Shown: positions 16,918 to 26,062, counted from the first letter of the stretch. The stretch is DNA of 64,000 nucleotides from Acholeplasma hippikon (GCF_900660755.1 NZ_LR215050.1:1240001-1304000); one strand, 5' to 3'. Notes: generated by a model not told the origin, from the letters alone. Numbers and translations: made by a program.

Positions 16918-18153
16918 ATGAATTTATTTGATGAATTAGTATGGAGAGGGATGGTTAAAGACGTCTCAAATCTAGATGAAGCAAGAAAAATGTTAAATGA
17001 AAGAAGCGTTAAGTTCTATGTAGGATATGACCCAACTGGAGAATCACTAACTGTTGGACACATGGTTCAAATTGTTAGAATGCGTTATCTTCAAAAACAC
17101 GGACATATTCCAGTTGTCTTAATTGGTGGGGCAACAGGTTTAATTGGAGACCCAAGAGAAACATCTGAACGTAAGATGTTAACTGTGGAAAACTCACTAC
17201 ATAATGCCGGAAAAATTGAAAAACAAATTAGAAGTTTAATGCCTGAAAACACAATCTTTGTGAATAACTATGATTGGATTTCAAAAGTAGATGTCATTAG
17301 TTTCTTACGTGATTACGGTAAGAACTTTAATGTTGCTTACATGTTAGCAAAAGATACAGTTCAAAAACGTATTGAAACAGGTATTTCATATACTGAATTC
17401 TCATACATGATCTTACAATCTATGGACTGGTTACATTTATATCAAACATTAGATGTTAAAATCCAATTTGGTGGTTCAGACCAATGGGGTAACATCACAT
17501 CTGGTTTAGAGTTAATCAGAAAAGTTGTTGGTGAAAATGATGCAGTTGGTTTATCAAGCCCACTATTATTAAAGGCTGATGGCACAAAATTTGGTAAGAG
17601 TGAATCTGGCGCTTTATGGTTAGATAAAGAGATGACTAGCCCATATGAAATGTACCAATACTTCTTAAACACAAGTGACAATGATATTGAAAATTACTTA
17701 AAATTATTAACATTACTTGAAAGAGAAGAAATTATTGCCTTACTTGAAGAAAGTCGTGAGAAACCAGAATTAAGATTTGCACAAAAACGTTTAGCTGAAG
17801 AAGTTGTTAAATTCGTCCATGGAGAAAAAGAATTAGAAGTTGCTCAAATGGTAACAGACGCATTATTCTCAGGAGATTTTTCTAAGTTAGATGAATCAGC
17901 TTATCAACAATTAGAAAAAGTATTAGATGTTGTAAAATTAAACAACGAGATGAATATCGTTGAAGCATTAAACGCGTCTAAACTATCAAGCAGTAACAGA
18001 GAAGCACGTGAATTTATTCAATCTGGAGCAGTTACTGTAAATGGTTCTAAAGTATCTGAAACAAATTTAATGATGAATGACATTCCTTTAGCGTATAATA
18101 AATATGTCATCCTAAGAAGGGGAAAGAAAAAATACGCTTTAGGGGTATTTTAA
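16918..18153 (+). CDS. tyrS: Tyrosyl-tRNA synthetase
   Basis: A 411-residue class I synthetase. [17 protein letters not shown] carries the HIGH-type motif and KFGKSESG the KMSKS-type motif. The middle has the tyrosine-binding [13 protein letters not shown] and [11 protein letters not shown]-terminal S4-like domain (from about residue 345: [21 protein letters not shown]) binds tRNA. GGAGGA precedes the start. It is controlled by the T-box just upstream. Confidence 0.98.
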   Translation: MNLFDELVWRGMVKDVSNLDEARKMLNERSVKFYVGYDPTGESLTVGHMVQIVRMRYLQKHGHIPVVLIGGATGLIGDPRETSERKMLTVENSLHNAGKIEKQIRSLMPENTIFVNNYDWISKVDVISFLRDYGKNFNVAYMLAKDTVQKRIETGISYTEFSYMILQSMDWLHLYQTLDVKIQFGGSDQWGNITSGLELIRKVVGENDAVGLSSPLLLKADGTKFGKSESGALWLDKEMTSPYEMYQYFLNTSDNDIENYLKLLTLLEREEIIALLEESREKPELRFAQKRLAEEVVKFVHGEKELEVAQMVTDALFSGDFSKLDESAYQQLEKVLDVVKLNNEMNIVEALNASKLSSSNREAREFIQSGAVTVNGSKVSETNLMMNDIPLAYNKYVILRRGKKKYALGVF

Positions 18154-18167
18154 TCAATCGATAATAT

Positions 18168-19013
18168 ATGAGAACTATTCTTTACAATCCTTTATCAAGT
18201 AAAGGGAAAAATATTAAATTAGCACAAAAACTAGCGAAAAAATATACTAAACAAGGTTTAAAAGTAGAAACAATTGACCTTTTAACCATTACAAATGTTA
18301 AAGTTTTTTTAGATGGCTTTAATGAAGAAGATGAAATCATCATCTTAGGTGGTGATGGCACACTTCATCGCATTGTAAATGAAATTGAAGGTTTAGAAAT
18401 TAGACCTAAAGTTTATTTATATAAAGCAGGCACAGGTAATGATTTTATTAGAACTGTTCCTGTTAAAAATCACTTAGCAGATATCAAGCCATACATTAAA
18501 GATCTTCCAACGCTTTACATTGGAGAAAAACGCCTTAAAGTAATTAATGGTGCAGGTGTTGGTTTAGATGGTGCGGTTATATTCCGTGTGGATAAATCTA
18601 AACGTGAAAGAAATAAGTCAAACTATTTCTTTAATACAGTAGCTTCATTTATTAAATATCAACCAGTTGCGGCTAAGATTACTGTTGATGGTAAGGTTTA
18701 TGAAGAAAAGAAGTTGTGGTTTGCAAGTGCTATGTTTGCTCAGTATTTTGGAGGCGGCATGAAGATTGCCCCTACAAAGTCACGTGATCAAAAAGAAATC
18801 GAATTAGTGATTGTTAAAAATATACCAAGATTTGTGTTACTGTTAATATTCCCAAGTATTTATATGAATGGTGCACACCGTATCTTTAAACGCTGGGTAA
18901 AATTCTATCGTGGTAAAGATATTCGTGTTGAAATGACAAAACCTTCATTCTTACAGGCTGATGGTGAATGTCATTATCCAGTTGATGGTTATCAAATTAA
19001 AATGGAAGCATAA
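18168..19013 (+). CDS. Diacylglycerol/lipid kinase family protein
   Basis: The 281-residue protein has the DagK/YegS catalytic domain: an N-terminal NPLSSKGKN nucleotide-binding segment, the signature GGDGTLHRIVNEI (about residues 63-75) and KAGTGNDFIRT. The C-terminal half (beta-sandwich) includes AQYFGGGMKIAPTKSRD. Relatives phosphorylate diacylglycerol, sphingoid bases or related lipids at the membrane; the substrate here is not readable. Salvage of diacylglycerol in a glycolipid-rich acholeplasma membrane is a reasonable guess. Confidence 0.88.
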   Translation: MRTILYNPLSSKGKNIKLAQKLAKKYTKQGLKVETIDLLTITNVKVFLDGFNEEDEIIILGGDGTLHRIVNEIEGLEIRPKVYLYKAGTGNDFIRTVPVKNHLADIKPYIKDLPTLYIGEKRLKVINGAGVGLDGAVIFRVDKSKRERNKSNYFFNTVASFIKYQPVAAKITVDGKVYEEKKLWFASAMFAQYFGGGMKIAPTKSRDQKEIELVIVKNIPRFVLLLIFPSIYMNGAHRIFKRWVKFYRGKDIRVEMTKPSFLQADGECHYPVDGYQIKMEA

Positions 19014-19043
19014 AAAAAGTGAATCGAATGATTCACTTTTTTC
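19012..19043. terminator. Bidirectional terminator, lipid kinase / trpS
   Basis: AAAAAAGTGAATC (19013-19025), GAAT loop, GATTCACTTTTTT (19030-19042). Confidence 0.88.
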
Positions 19044-20037
19044 TTTGAAGGCCAATGCGAGAGAGTACTTTGGCCATCTTTCTTTTGGCTACGAAGGATG
19101 CCTTCATAGCGCCATTGTCTAGAATTTCATCTAACTCTTTAGAGTTGATTAATTCTTTATATCTATCCTGTATGCGCTTGATGTGGTCTGCAACAATATT
19201 GGCTAAATCTTCTTTAAAGGATGCGTAACTTGTTTCATTCTTATATTTTTCTTCAATATCTTTAATTGGCATATCAGTGATTGCTGAGTAGATTGTTAAG
19301 AGGTTTGAAATACCTGGCTTATTTTTCTCATCAAATTTGATTTTCGCATCTGAGTCAGTAACAGCAGAACGAATTTTATTCTTTATTTGATTAATATCGT
19401 CTTGAAGTAAGATATAAGCTTTAGGTGTTTCAGCATCTGATTTACTCATTTTCTTTGTAGGATCTTGAAGGCTCTTAATCTTCGCACCAACTTTTGGTGT
19501 AAAGCCTTCAGGAACAACAAATGTTTCACCGTATTGTGAGTTGAAACGTTCAGCAAGTGTGCGTGTTAACTCTAAGTGTTGAACTTGGTCTTGTCCAACA
19601 GGTACTAAGTTTGCATCATATAATAAAATATCTGCAGCCATTAAAGCTGGATAAGTTAGTAATGATGTACGAATACCTTCGGTTTGTTTTTGTTTTTTAT
19701 CTTTATATTGAGTCATTCTTTCCATTTCACCAATGTAAGCAGTAGACTCCATGATATAACCTAATAATGGGTGTTCTAATACTTCAGATTGGACGAATAG
19801 ATTAACTTTTTTAGGATCTAAGCCGCAGGCAACATACATTGCTGCTATGTCACGAACACGTTTTTTTAATAATTGTTTATCTTGTGGGGTTGTAATTGCA
19901 TGAAGGTCAGCAATGAAAATAAAGAATTCAGTATCTTCTAATTCATCTTGAAGTTTAACGAATTGTTTGATTGCTCCGATGTAGTTTCCGAGTGTTAATT
20001 CTCCTGTTGGTTTAATACCTGATACAAGTCTTTTCAT
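19033..20037 (-). CDS. trpS: Tryptophanyl-tRNA synthetase
   Basis: A 334-residue class I synthetase. SGIKPTGELTLGNYIGAI holds the HIGH-type motif (TLGN) and DPTKKMSKSD the KMSKS motif. LLTYPALMAADILLYDA and VPVGQDQVQHLELTR are the tryptophan pocket and dimer regions. AAGGAGG precedes the ATG. Expression is under a Trp T-box immediately upstream. TGA is a stop in this genome, so no second TGA-reading tRNA-Trp is needed. Confidence 0.98.
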   Translation of the reverse strand: MKRLVSGIKPTGELTLGNYIGAIKQFVKLQDELEDTEFFIFIADLHAITTPQDKQLLKKRVRDIAAMYVACGLDPKKVNLFVQSEVLEHPLLGYIMESTAYIGEMERMTQYKDKKQKQTEGIRTSLLTYPALMAADILLYDANLVPVGQDQVQHLELTRTLAERFNSQYGETFVVPEGFTPKVGAKIKSLQDPTKKMSKSDAETPKAYILLQDDINQIKNKIRSAVTDSDAKIKFDEKNKPGISNLLTIYSAITDMPIKDIEEKYKNETSYASFKEDLANIVADHIKRIQDRYKELINSKELDEILDNGAMKASFVAKRKMAKVLSRIGLQRKK

Positions 20038-20065
20038 TTAATATTCCTCCTTGTTTAAATAAAAA

Positions 20066-20262
20066 AGTCCTCAAAAGTTTAATTAAAAACTTCTAAGGAC
20101 GAATTTGATATCCGCGGTGCCACCTTAATTCTATATAAATAGCTCTTAAGATTAAGTTAATAACTCCAAAGGCCCATTCGCTAGTTACATATCCTACTTT
20201 ACACCAGCCAGTAGGTCTCTTTAATATGTTAATCTAGGTACTCTTCCTTTATCAACGTTACA
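20066..20262 (-). promoter_or_regulatory. T-box leader for trpS (tRNA-Trp sensing)
   Basis: On the minus strand the T-box reads AAGGTGGCACCGCGG (20126 to 20112). The specifier loop CGAATGGGCC has the Trp codon TGG at 20176-20174. TGGC in the T-box pairs with discriminator G of tRNA-Trp. The terminator pairs GTCCTTAGAAG with CTTTTGAGGAC before a U-run. It sits between a consensus promoter and trpS. Confidence 0.93.
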
Positions 20263-20265
20263 TTA

Positions 20266-20293
20266 ATTATATTGATTTAAATTATTTTGTCAA
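20266..20293 (-). promoter_or_regulatory. trpS T-box promoter
   Basis: Minus strand TTGACA (20293-20288), 16-bp spacer, TATAAT (20271-20266); both hexamers are perfect. It starts 4 bases beyond the pepF stop. Confidence 0.85.
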
Positions 20294-20296
20294 GAA

Positions 20297-22060
20297 TTAA
20301 GAGTTTAATACTGCTTCTAATTGATCAAGTAATGATTCTAAACGGTTAACAACTGCTAAGAATGTGTTCTTGTCAGTTAAGTCTGCACCAGCAATTTTAG
20401 CTTCATCGACTGGGTACATTGAACCACCTGTTTTTAACATTGCAATATAGTTATCGAATGCATGTGGAACATTGTTTTTGATGTTTTCATAAATCTTTAA
20501 TGATGCTGAGAATGATGTTGCATATTGATATACGTAGAATGGTGTTCTAAATAAGTGAGGGATATATGCCCATACATATTGTTTACCTGGTTCTTTTGTA
20601 ATATCTAAACCGTAGTAGTGTTGGTAAAGGTCAATCATAATCTTACTTAAGACAGCATCATTGATTGGTTTACCTTCTTCAACAAGTTTATTTGCTTCGT
20701 ATTCATAAGTAGCAAATAATGTTTGACGATAGAATGTTGAGTGAATATTATCAATTGACATTGTTAATAATTCAATCTTTTCTTCTTTAGTTTCAGCTTT
20801 AGTTAATAAGTAATCTAATAATGCATGTTCATTGAAAGTAGAAGCAATTTCAGCAACAAAAATTGTGTAATCGGAAATTGGCATTGGTTGTGCAGCATCT
20901 GAGAAGATTGAGTGTGCTGAGTGCCCTGCTTCGTGAGCAAGTGTGAAGACTGAATCTAATGTATCGTTATGATTTAATAAAATGAATGGGTGATGGCCAT
21001 ACATACTTGAAGAATAAGCACCTGTACGTTTTCCATCTTGTGGATAAGCATCTACATATCCATCAGCAACTGCTTCAATTTGATTTTTAACAAATTCAGC
21101 TGGGAAGTTTTTAATTGATTCTAAGAATAATTGTTTAGCTTGTTCATATGGATATTTCTTATCGTTTTTAGCTAATGGAATGAAACGATCCCAAGTCTTA
21201 TAATCTTTAATACCTAAAGCTTTCTTACGAATTTCGATATAGCGTTTTAATGGTGCTGTATTTTCATAAGCAGCATCTTTTAAGTTTAAGAATACTGATT
21301 TAGGAATGTTATTTCCAAATAAAGCAGCATCTAATGCTGATTCATATTTTCTATTTTTAACATTAGCATTAGCACGTTGTAACACTAAGTTATAAGTTTC
21401 TGCGAATGCTGATTTATTATCAACATAGCGTTCATATAAAGTCTTAAAGATTAATTCTCTATCTATAGCATTGTCAGCTTCTTCAATTAATGCACGATAT
21501 CCAGCTTGCGTAACTAACACTTCTTTACCATTTGATAAAGTAATTGTTTTATCTGTTCTATCAATAACTGCTAATGATTGGTAAAGTTGAGCAGCAACGT
21601 TTCCAATTGGAGCATAGTTAGAGATAACTGATTCTTCTTTAGAACTTAAGACATGTGATTCTCCACGGAATAATTTTTCATATGGGAATTTATATGGCTT
21701 TAAGAACTCATCTTGTTCAACAAATGACATTACTTTTTCTCTTCCTAAACTAATAATTTCAGGAGAAATAAAAGAAGTGATTTGAGATAGTTGACCTAAG
21801 ACAATTGAAACTTGTCTAATCTTAGTCATCTTTTCTGTATCTTTTAAGTTTAGGTCTGAACCTAGGCTTGCATAAGGATAAACCTTGTAAATTAATTTAG
21901 TGATATATTCATCAAATTCATGATATTTTTTGAAATTTTCGAAGTCACCTAGTTTTCCTTCAAATTCACTAAACTTTTGAATTTCAGTTTTTAATAATTC
22001 AAAATCTTTTAACCATGCTTCATCGTTTGGATAAAAGACCGATAAATTCCATTTAGACAT
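20297..22060 (-). CDS. pepF: Oligoendopeptidase F (M3 family)
   Basis: The 587-residue cytosolic zinc metallopeptidase is of normal PepF length. The zinc site is HEAGH at residues 376-380 (within FTLAHEAGHSAHSIFS), with the downstream Glu in VAEIASTFNEHALLD. The N-terminal helical channel domain is complete. It cleaves short peptides, probably for amino-acid supply. The extended -10 promoter lies just upstream, and a cre-like site lies between pepF and the divergent spx. Confidence 0.96.
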   Translation of the reverse strand: MSKWNLSVFYPNDEAWLKDFELLKTEIQKFSEFEGKLGDFENFKKYHEFDEYITKLIYKVYPYASLGSDLNLKDTEKMTKIRQVSIVLGQLSQITSFISPEIISLGREKVMSFVEQDEFLKPYKFPYEKLFRGESHVLSSKEESVISNYAPIGNVAAQLYQSLAVIDRTDKTITLSNGKEVLVTQAGYRALIEEADNAIDRELIFKTLYERYVDNKSAFAETYNLVLQRANANVKNRKYESALDAALFGNNIPKSVFLNLKDAAYENTAPLKRYIEIRKKALGIKDYKTWDRFIPLAKNDKKYPYEQAKQLFLESIKNFPAEFVKNQIEAVADGYVDAYPQDGKRTGAYSSSMYGHHPFILLNHNDTLDSVFTLAHEAGHSAHSIFSDAAQPMPISDYTIFVAEIASTFNEHALLDYLLTKAETKEEKIELLTMSIDNIHSTFYRQTLFATYEYEANKLVEEGKPINDAVLSKIMIDLYQHYYGLDITKEPGKQYVWAYIPHLFRTPFYVYQYATSFSASLKIYENIKNNVPHAFDNYIAMLKTGGSMYPVDEAKIAGADLTDKNTFLAVVNRLESLLDQLEAVLNS

Positions 22061-22093
22061 TTTTTGGTACCTTCCTTTGTATAAATTGAATAT

Positions 22094-22122
22094 ATTATAA
22101 CAAGAAAATCAATGATTTTAAA
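22094..22122 (-). promoter_or_regulatory. pepF promoter
   Basis: Minus strand TTTAAA (22122-22117), 17-bp spacer, extended -10 TGTTATAAT with TATAAT at 22099-22094. Confidence 0.65.
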
Positions 22123-22152
22123 GAAAATAATATATTAAATTGAAATAGGTAG

Positions 22153-22169
22153 TTGAATACGTTTTCATT
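22153..22169 (+). promoter_or_regulatory. cre-like operator between pepF and spx
   Basis: TTGAATACGTTTTCATT matches the cre consensus WTGNAARCGNWWWCAWW at all positions but one (T for A at position 6). It lies about 30 bp upstream of each flanking promoter, so it could affect either gene. Confidence 0.5.
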
Positions 22170-22199
22170 TTGAACACTGTTAAAAGTTTTATTCTAGTA

Positions 22200-22228
22200 T
22201 TGTAAAACATTTGACAAAAGGCTATAAT
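22200..22228 (+). promoter_or_regulatory. spx promoter
   Basis: TTGTAA (22200-22205), 17-bp spacer, TATAAT (22223-22228). A TTGACA at 22211 is too close to the -10 to serve. Confidence 0.65.
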
Positions 22229-22276
22229 AATAGTGAGGGTGTAGGAAAAGACTTGCACAATCGAAAGGGGTATTAT

Positions 22277-22741
22277 ATGATTACAATTTATACGACTCCC
22301 AGCTGCTCATCATGTAGAAAGGCCAAAAAGTGGTTAGACGAACACAAAGTGCCTTATGAAGAGAAAAACCTATTTAATCACCGTATCAGTGATTTAGATA
22401 TAGAGTTAATGTTGAATCATGCTGAAAATGGATTTGACGATATTATTTCAACACGCTCTAAAATCTTTAAAGAACAAGAGTTAGAAGTTGAAGATATGTC
22501 TGTTTCAGAATTAAAGTCATTTATTATCAGTCACCCGTCTGTTCTAAAAAGACCTATCATCGTAGATTCTAAGCGTATGCAAGTTGGTTACAATGATGAG
22601 GAAATTAGAGTCTTTATTCCAAAGAAACTAAGAGAAATGATTATGCGTGAAAACTCTGAAGAGGACTTCACTCACTATCAAGAGACACTTAGTCGATATT
22701 TTGCAACAGTAGATAGCACAGAAGTAGAAGATGAAGAATAA
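22277..22741 (+). CDS. spx: Spx-family redox regulator
   Basis: Start at 22277 with GAAAGGGG upstream (154 residues). The ArsC/thioredoxin-like fold opens MITIYTTPSCSSCRK, with the Cys10-x-x-Cys13 disulfide switch. ISTRSKIF and LKRPIIVDSKRMQVGYNDEEIR are close to Spx of Bacillus, including the Arg region that contacts the RNA polymerase alpha C-terminal domain. Spx redirects polymerase to thiol-stress genes and is normally destroyed by ClpXP. It has its own promoter and terminator. Confidence 0.94.
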   Translation: MITIYTTPSCSSCRKAKKWLDEHKVPYEEKNLFNHRISDLDIELMLNHAENGFDDIISTRSKIFKEQELEVEDMSVSELKSFIISHPSVLKRPIIVDSKRMQVGYNDEEIRVFIPKKLREMIMRENSEEDFTHYQETLSRYFATVDSTEVEDEE

Positions 22742-22768
22742 TCCTAAATGGTTATTCTTCTTTTTTTA
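22733..22768 (+). terminator. spx terminator
   Basis: GAAGAATAA (22733-22741), loop, TTATTCTTC (22752-22760), then T7. The left arm is the end of the coding region. Confidence 0.85.
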
Positions 22769-22800
22769 TAAAAAAATAGTATCCGATTTGGATACTATCT
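22764..22800 (-). terminator. Terminator of the CYTH gene
   Basis: ATAGTATCC (22776-22784), GATTT loop, GGATACTAT (22790-22798); the plus-strand A-run before it gives a U-run on the minus strand. Confidence 0.85.
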
Positions 22801-23352
22801 TGGAATAATACAGCTTAATGCGCGTTCGCTCTTGCGTTTTGTTGATTTAAATTCAATGTTATGTTTTGCTAGGAATTTATTGAATTCTTCTAATCCTGTT
22901 TCAAAGTGATCAACTTCATATTCAATTTCATAATCAGTTAATCCACAGTATTCGTTTCTATCAAAGAATAATGTTCCTACTTCATAAGGTGTAGAAGCTC
23001 TGTAATTGTCTAAAGAAGTTTGGAAGTTTACAAAGAAATCAATTTGATCAAAGAAGTCTTTTGTATGGAAACCACTTTTGATCATTTCTTTTGCTTGTTC
23101 TTCAGTTAAGAGTACGTGATACTCAAATGAACTCTGTTCGCTTTGTGATTTTAAAGTTAATTTAAATTGATTTTCACGTTTTTGACGAATACGTAAAACC
23201 ATTTTTTTATTGTTAAGATCTAGATTATTTGTATCAAAATAGTAGTTGGTTTGTTTAAATACATTTTCTTCTAGTGAGAATTCTTTTAGTAATTCTTCAT
23301 ACTTTTCTTTATCAATTTTTGTTTTAAATTCAATTTCAATATTCATGTTCAT
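22795..23352 (-). CDS. CYTH-domain phosphohydrolase
   Basis: Start at 23352 (185 residues) because GAGGG lies 8 bases upstream; a GTG at 23367 would place the ribosome site inside the gene. The protein is one CYTH tunnel domain: N-terminal EIEFK (the ExExK signature), then TNYYFDTNN, VLRIRQKRENQFKLTLK with alternating basic residues, and DYEIEYEVD near the end. The family hydrolyses triphosphates (thiamine triphosphate, inorganic triphosphate); this length matches the YjbK group, whose substrate is not certain. Confidence 0.88.
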   Translation of the reverse strand: MNMNIEIEFKTKIDKEKYEELLKEFSLEENVFKQTNYYFDTNNLDLNNKKMVLRIRQKRENQFKLTLKSQSEQSSFEYHVLLTEEQAKEMIKSGFHTKDFFDQIDFFVNFQTSLDNYRASTPYEVGTLFFDRNEYCGLTDYEIEYEVDHFETGLEEFNKFLAKHNIEFKSTKRKSERALSCIIPR

Positions 23353-23434
23353 GACTAATTCCCTCACGCAATGATTATATCACAACTTCATATAAAAACA
23401 AAAACAGTTATTTATAATAACTTATTTTACCGAA

Positions 23435-23446
23435 GTAAACGTTTAC
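23435..23446. promoter_or_regulatory. Perfect palindrome before gap (cre-like operator)
   Basis: GTAAACGTTTAC is a perfect 12-bp palindrome. In wider context AAGTAAACGTTTACAGT fits the cre consensus with one core mismatch (A for T in TG) and one flank mismatch. It lies about 36 bp upstream of the gap -10, a position more consistent with activation than with blocking. Confidence 0.6.
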
Positions 23447-23478
23447 AGTTAATTTAGACTTTAATTCTTGCGTTACTG

Positions 23479-23487
23479 TGATAAAAT
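23479..23487 (+). promoter_or_regulatory. Extended -10 of gap
   Basis: TGATAAAAT is a TGn extended -10 about 43 bases before the ATG. No good -35 is present at 17 bp. Confidence 0.5.
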
Positions 23488-23529
23488 ATATATGGATAAA
23501 AACCAATTAATCTTAGGAGGAAAAAAACT

Positions 23530-24543
23530 ATGGCTATTAAAGTAGCAATTAATGGATTTGGTCGTATCGGAAGATTAGCTTTCCGTTTAATGTCAGATAA
23601 CCCTGCATTTGATATCGTTGCAATCAATGACTTATCAGACGCAGAAACTTTAGCATACTTATTAAAGTATGACACTGCACAAGGTCAATTCAAAGGACAT
23701 GAAGTTTCATTTGAAGGAGATAAATTAATCGTTGATGGTAAAGCTATCACTATTTATGCTCAAAAAGACCCAGCAACTTTACCTTGGGGACAATTAGGTA
23801 TCGATGTAGTGTTAGAATCAACAGGTTTATTCACTTCAGCTGATAAAGCTGGTGCACACATCCAAGCAGGTGCTAAGAAAGTTGTTATCTCAGCTCCAGC
23901 TACAGGTGAAGGCATCAAGACTATCGTTTACAACGTAAATGATAACATCTTAGATGGTTCAGAAACTATCGTATCAGGTGCTTCATGTACAACTAACGCT
24001 TTAGCTCCAGTTGCTAAAGTATTAAACGACAACTTCGGTATCGTTCAAGGTTTCATGACTACAGTTCATGCTTACACTAATGACCAATCATTAATGGACC
24101 AACCACATAAGAAAGGTATCTTATCACGTCGTGGACGTGCTGCTGCTGCATCAATCATCCCATCTTCAACAGGGGCTGCTGCTGCAATCGGATTAGTATT
24201 ACCTGAATTAAAAGGTAAATTAGATGGAACTGCTTTACGTGTTCCAACAGTTACTGGTTCAATCGTTGACTTAACAGTTGAATTATCAAGAGCTGTAACA
24301 TTAGAAGAAGTAGATGCTGCTTTCAAAGCTGCTGCTAACGAAACATTAGCTTACATGGCTGATCCAATCGTTTCTGCTGACGTTATCGGTACAAGCTTCG
24401 GTTCATTATACGATGCTCACACAACTCAAATCTTAAAGACAAATCCTAAATTTGTTAAGATTATGACTTGGTATGACAATGAAATGTCATATACTTCACA
24501 ACTTGTTAGAACAATGACTAAATTAGCTTCATTAATCAAATAA
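23530..24543 (+). CDS. gap: Glyceraldehyde-3-phosphate dehydrogenase, glycolytic
   Basis: A 337-residue cytosolic enzyme. The NAD-binding [11 protein letters not shown] opens the Rossmann fold and SCTTNALAP carries the catalytic Cys153. [20 protein letters not shown] and the C-terminal [15 protein letters not shown] are also canonical. It feeds 1,3-bisphosphoglycerate to pgk (4714). AGGAGGAAAA precedes the start. It is monocistronic, with its own terminator and an upstream palindromic operator, and separate from the pgk-tpiA operon. Confidence 0.98.
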   Translation: MAIKVAINGFGRIGRLAFRLMSDNPAFDIVAINDLSDAETLAYLLKYDTAQGQFKGHEVSFEGDKLIVDGKAITIYAQKDPATLPWGQLGIDVVLESTGLFTSADKAGAHIQAGAKKVVISAPATGEGIKTIVYNVNDNILDGSETIVSGASCTTNALAPVAKVLNDNFGIVQGFMTTVHAYTNDQSLMDQPHKKGILSRRGRAAAASIIPSSTGAAAAIGLVLPELKGKLDGTALRVPTVTGSIVDLTVELSRAVTLEEVDAAFKAAANETLAYMADPIVSADVIGTSFGSLYDAHTTQILKTNPKFVKIMTWYDNEMSYTSQLVRTMTKLASLIK

Positions 24544-24569
24544 GTTAAATAAAAAGTATATCAACTATT

Positions 24570-24602
24570 AAACCTTACATCATTTGATGTGAGGTTTTTT
24601 CT
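24570..24602 (+). terminator. gap terminator
   Basis: AAACCTTACATC (24570-24581), ATTT loop, GATGTGAGGTTT (24586-24597), T-run. Confidence 0.88.
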
Positions 24603-24672
24603 TTATAAAATAAAGTAAAGAATTGAACTTGTTATATAATGAATATAAGTCATGATAAAAGGAACGATAAAT

Positions 24673-25299
24673 ATGAAAAAGACATTCAATTTAATTAAAG
24701 ACATTTTATACTATGTACTGATTTTATTTTTATCATTTGTTATTATTTTCTCAGTTGCAAGACCAGGTGAATTAATTAATGTGATTCAAGTTGGTTGGTA
24801 TAAAGTTGTGAGTCGTTCAATGGAACCACTCATTATGGTTGATGACTTTATTATCGCAAGAAAACTAGATGATACAGTGAATTTAAAAGATAGCGATATT
24901 ATTATCTTTGAAACTTATTTTTACCATAATGGAAGTTATAGTAAAGATATTGTGACTCATCATTTCTCACATGTAACAGAGGAAGGGTATATCATTACTT
25001 ATCCACATAAAGAATTTGGAAAAGATCCGAGTGAAATAATTTATGATAGTTGGTCTAAAGGTGGTAATGAACCATACTATGTAACTCAAGATGACTTAAT
25101 TGGTATACATGTTGAAACAATACCACTACATAGTGGGCAAGAAACACTTATCTTTTTAGTGACAAGACCCCTTGGGATTACTGTTACACTATTGATTTTT
25201 GTTGGAACATTCTTTATCGTTTATCAAGTATCACAATCTATTGAAAATAAAAAAGGAAAACGACATGACTTGGGAGAAATTTATACAGACGGAGAGTAG
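24673..25299 (+). CDS. Signal peptidase I, SipW/ER-type
   Basis: Start at 24673 (208 residues) after AAAGGAA. One membrane segment is at about residues 10-29 and a second near the C-terminus (about 172-193), with the catalytic domain between them outside the cell. SRSMEP carries the nucleophile Ser49, and DIVTHHFSH supplies His96 where the ER/archaeal/SipW type (S26B) has its general base in place of the bacterial Lys. It would cleave signal peptides of exported proteins. The last 35 bases overlap ung. Just downstream of the probable -10 is ATAAGTCATGATA, also seen before trmFO. Confidence 0.86.
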   Translation: MKKTFNLIKDILYYVLILFLSFVIIFSVARPGELINVIQVGWYKVVSRSMEPLIMVDDFIIARKLDDTVNLKDSDIIIFETYFYHNGSYSKDIVTHHFSHVTEEGYIITYPHKEFGKDPSEIIYDSWSKGGNEPYYVTQDDLIGIHVETIPLHSGQETLIFLVTRPLGITVTLLIFVGTFFIVYQVSQSIENKKGKRHDLGEIYTDGE

Positions 25300-25915
25300 T
25301 AAACCCTACTTTATTAATTTAGAAAAATTTCTAACTGAAGAAGAAAAAACGAAAACCATTTATCCTAAAAAAGAAGATAGGTTAAATGCCTTTAAGTATG
25401 CAAAATTAGAGGATATTAAGGTTGTTATTATTGGTCAAGATCCATATCATGGACCAAACCAAGCACATGGTTTGGCTTTTTCTACATTAGACACTAAACT
25501 ACCGCCATCATTAAAAAATATTTATAAAGAATTAAAAGATGATTTAGGAATTGAAATAAGTAAGTCGGGGAACTTAACTTCATGGGCTAAACAAGGAGTG
25601 CTTCTTCTAAATACGATTTTAACTGTAGAAGCAAGTAAACCTTTAAGTCATAAAAATAAGGGATGGGAAATATTTACCTCAAAAGTTATTAATTTATTAA
25701 ATGAACTTGATCAAGCAATTGTTTTTATCTTATGGGGTGCCAACGCAAGAGTTTATAAAAATGCACTTAATCACCCAAAACATTTAGTTTTAGAAGCTAA
25801 CCACCCATCTCCACTTTCAGCGCATCGTGGATTCTTTGGATGTAAGGTATTTTCTAAGACAAATGAGTATTTAAAATTAAATCATGTCAATATCATTGAC
25901 TGGCAAATAAAATAA
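25265..25915 (+). CDS. ung: Uracil-DNA glycosylase
   Basis: Start at 25265 (216 residues), inside the signal peptidase gene, preceded by AAAAGGAAAA. Family 1 UDG motifs are GQDPYHGPNQAHGLAFS with the water-activating Asp59, and HPSPLSAHRGFFGC with His180 and the DNA-intercalating Leu loop. It removes uracil from DNA, useful in an AT-rich genome with frequent deamination. The folT promoter lies in its last codons. Confidence 0.97.
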   Translation: MTWEKFIQTESSKPYFINLEKFLTEEEKTKTIYPKKEDRLNAFKYAKLEDIKVVIIGQDPYHGPNQAHGLAFSTLDTKLPPSLKNIYKELKDDLGIEISKSGNLTSWAKQGVLLLNTILTVEASKPLSHKNKGWEIFTSKVINLLNELDQAIVFILWGANARVYKNALNHPKHLVLEANHPSPLSAHRGFFGCKVFSKTNEYLKLNHVNIIDWQIK

Positions 25916-25923
25916 TATATAAT
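25896..25923 (+). promoter_or_regulatory. Promoter of the THF riboswitch/folT unit
   Basis: TTGACT (25896-25901), 16-bp spacer, TATAAT (25918-25923), overlapping the ung stop. Confidence 0.75.
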
Positions 25924-25933
25924 TAAGTAAAAC

Positions 25934-26033
25934 AGAGAAGGACATACGCGTTAAGTGTCTATCCAGGGGACAAATGGATAGAACGAACAATCAAAGATTG
26001 GCGGTGTATGATCTTAATCCGCTGTATTAATAT
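25934..26033 (+). promoter_or_regulatory. THF (tetrahydrofolate) riboswitch
   Basis: The aptamer begins AGAGAAGGACATACGCG and has the conserved GCGTTAAGTGT and GAACGAAC blocks. The distal part GGCGGTGTATGATC, then TCCGCTGT, closes the helix, as in Firmicute THF riboswitches. Downstream, GGACTC can pair (one wobble) with GGGGTC next to a T-run and the folT ribosome site GGGGG. This allows transcription termination or occlusion of the ribosome site. The gene controlled, folT, is a usual target. Confidence 0.88.
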
Positions 26034-26062
26034 AGTGGACTCTAATTTGGGGGTCTTTTTTA

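Noticed and set aside
22211-22216. TTGACA as the spx -35
   Set aside because: Only 6 bases separate it from the TATAAT; TTGTAA at 22200 has the right 17-bp spacing.
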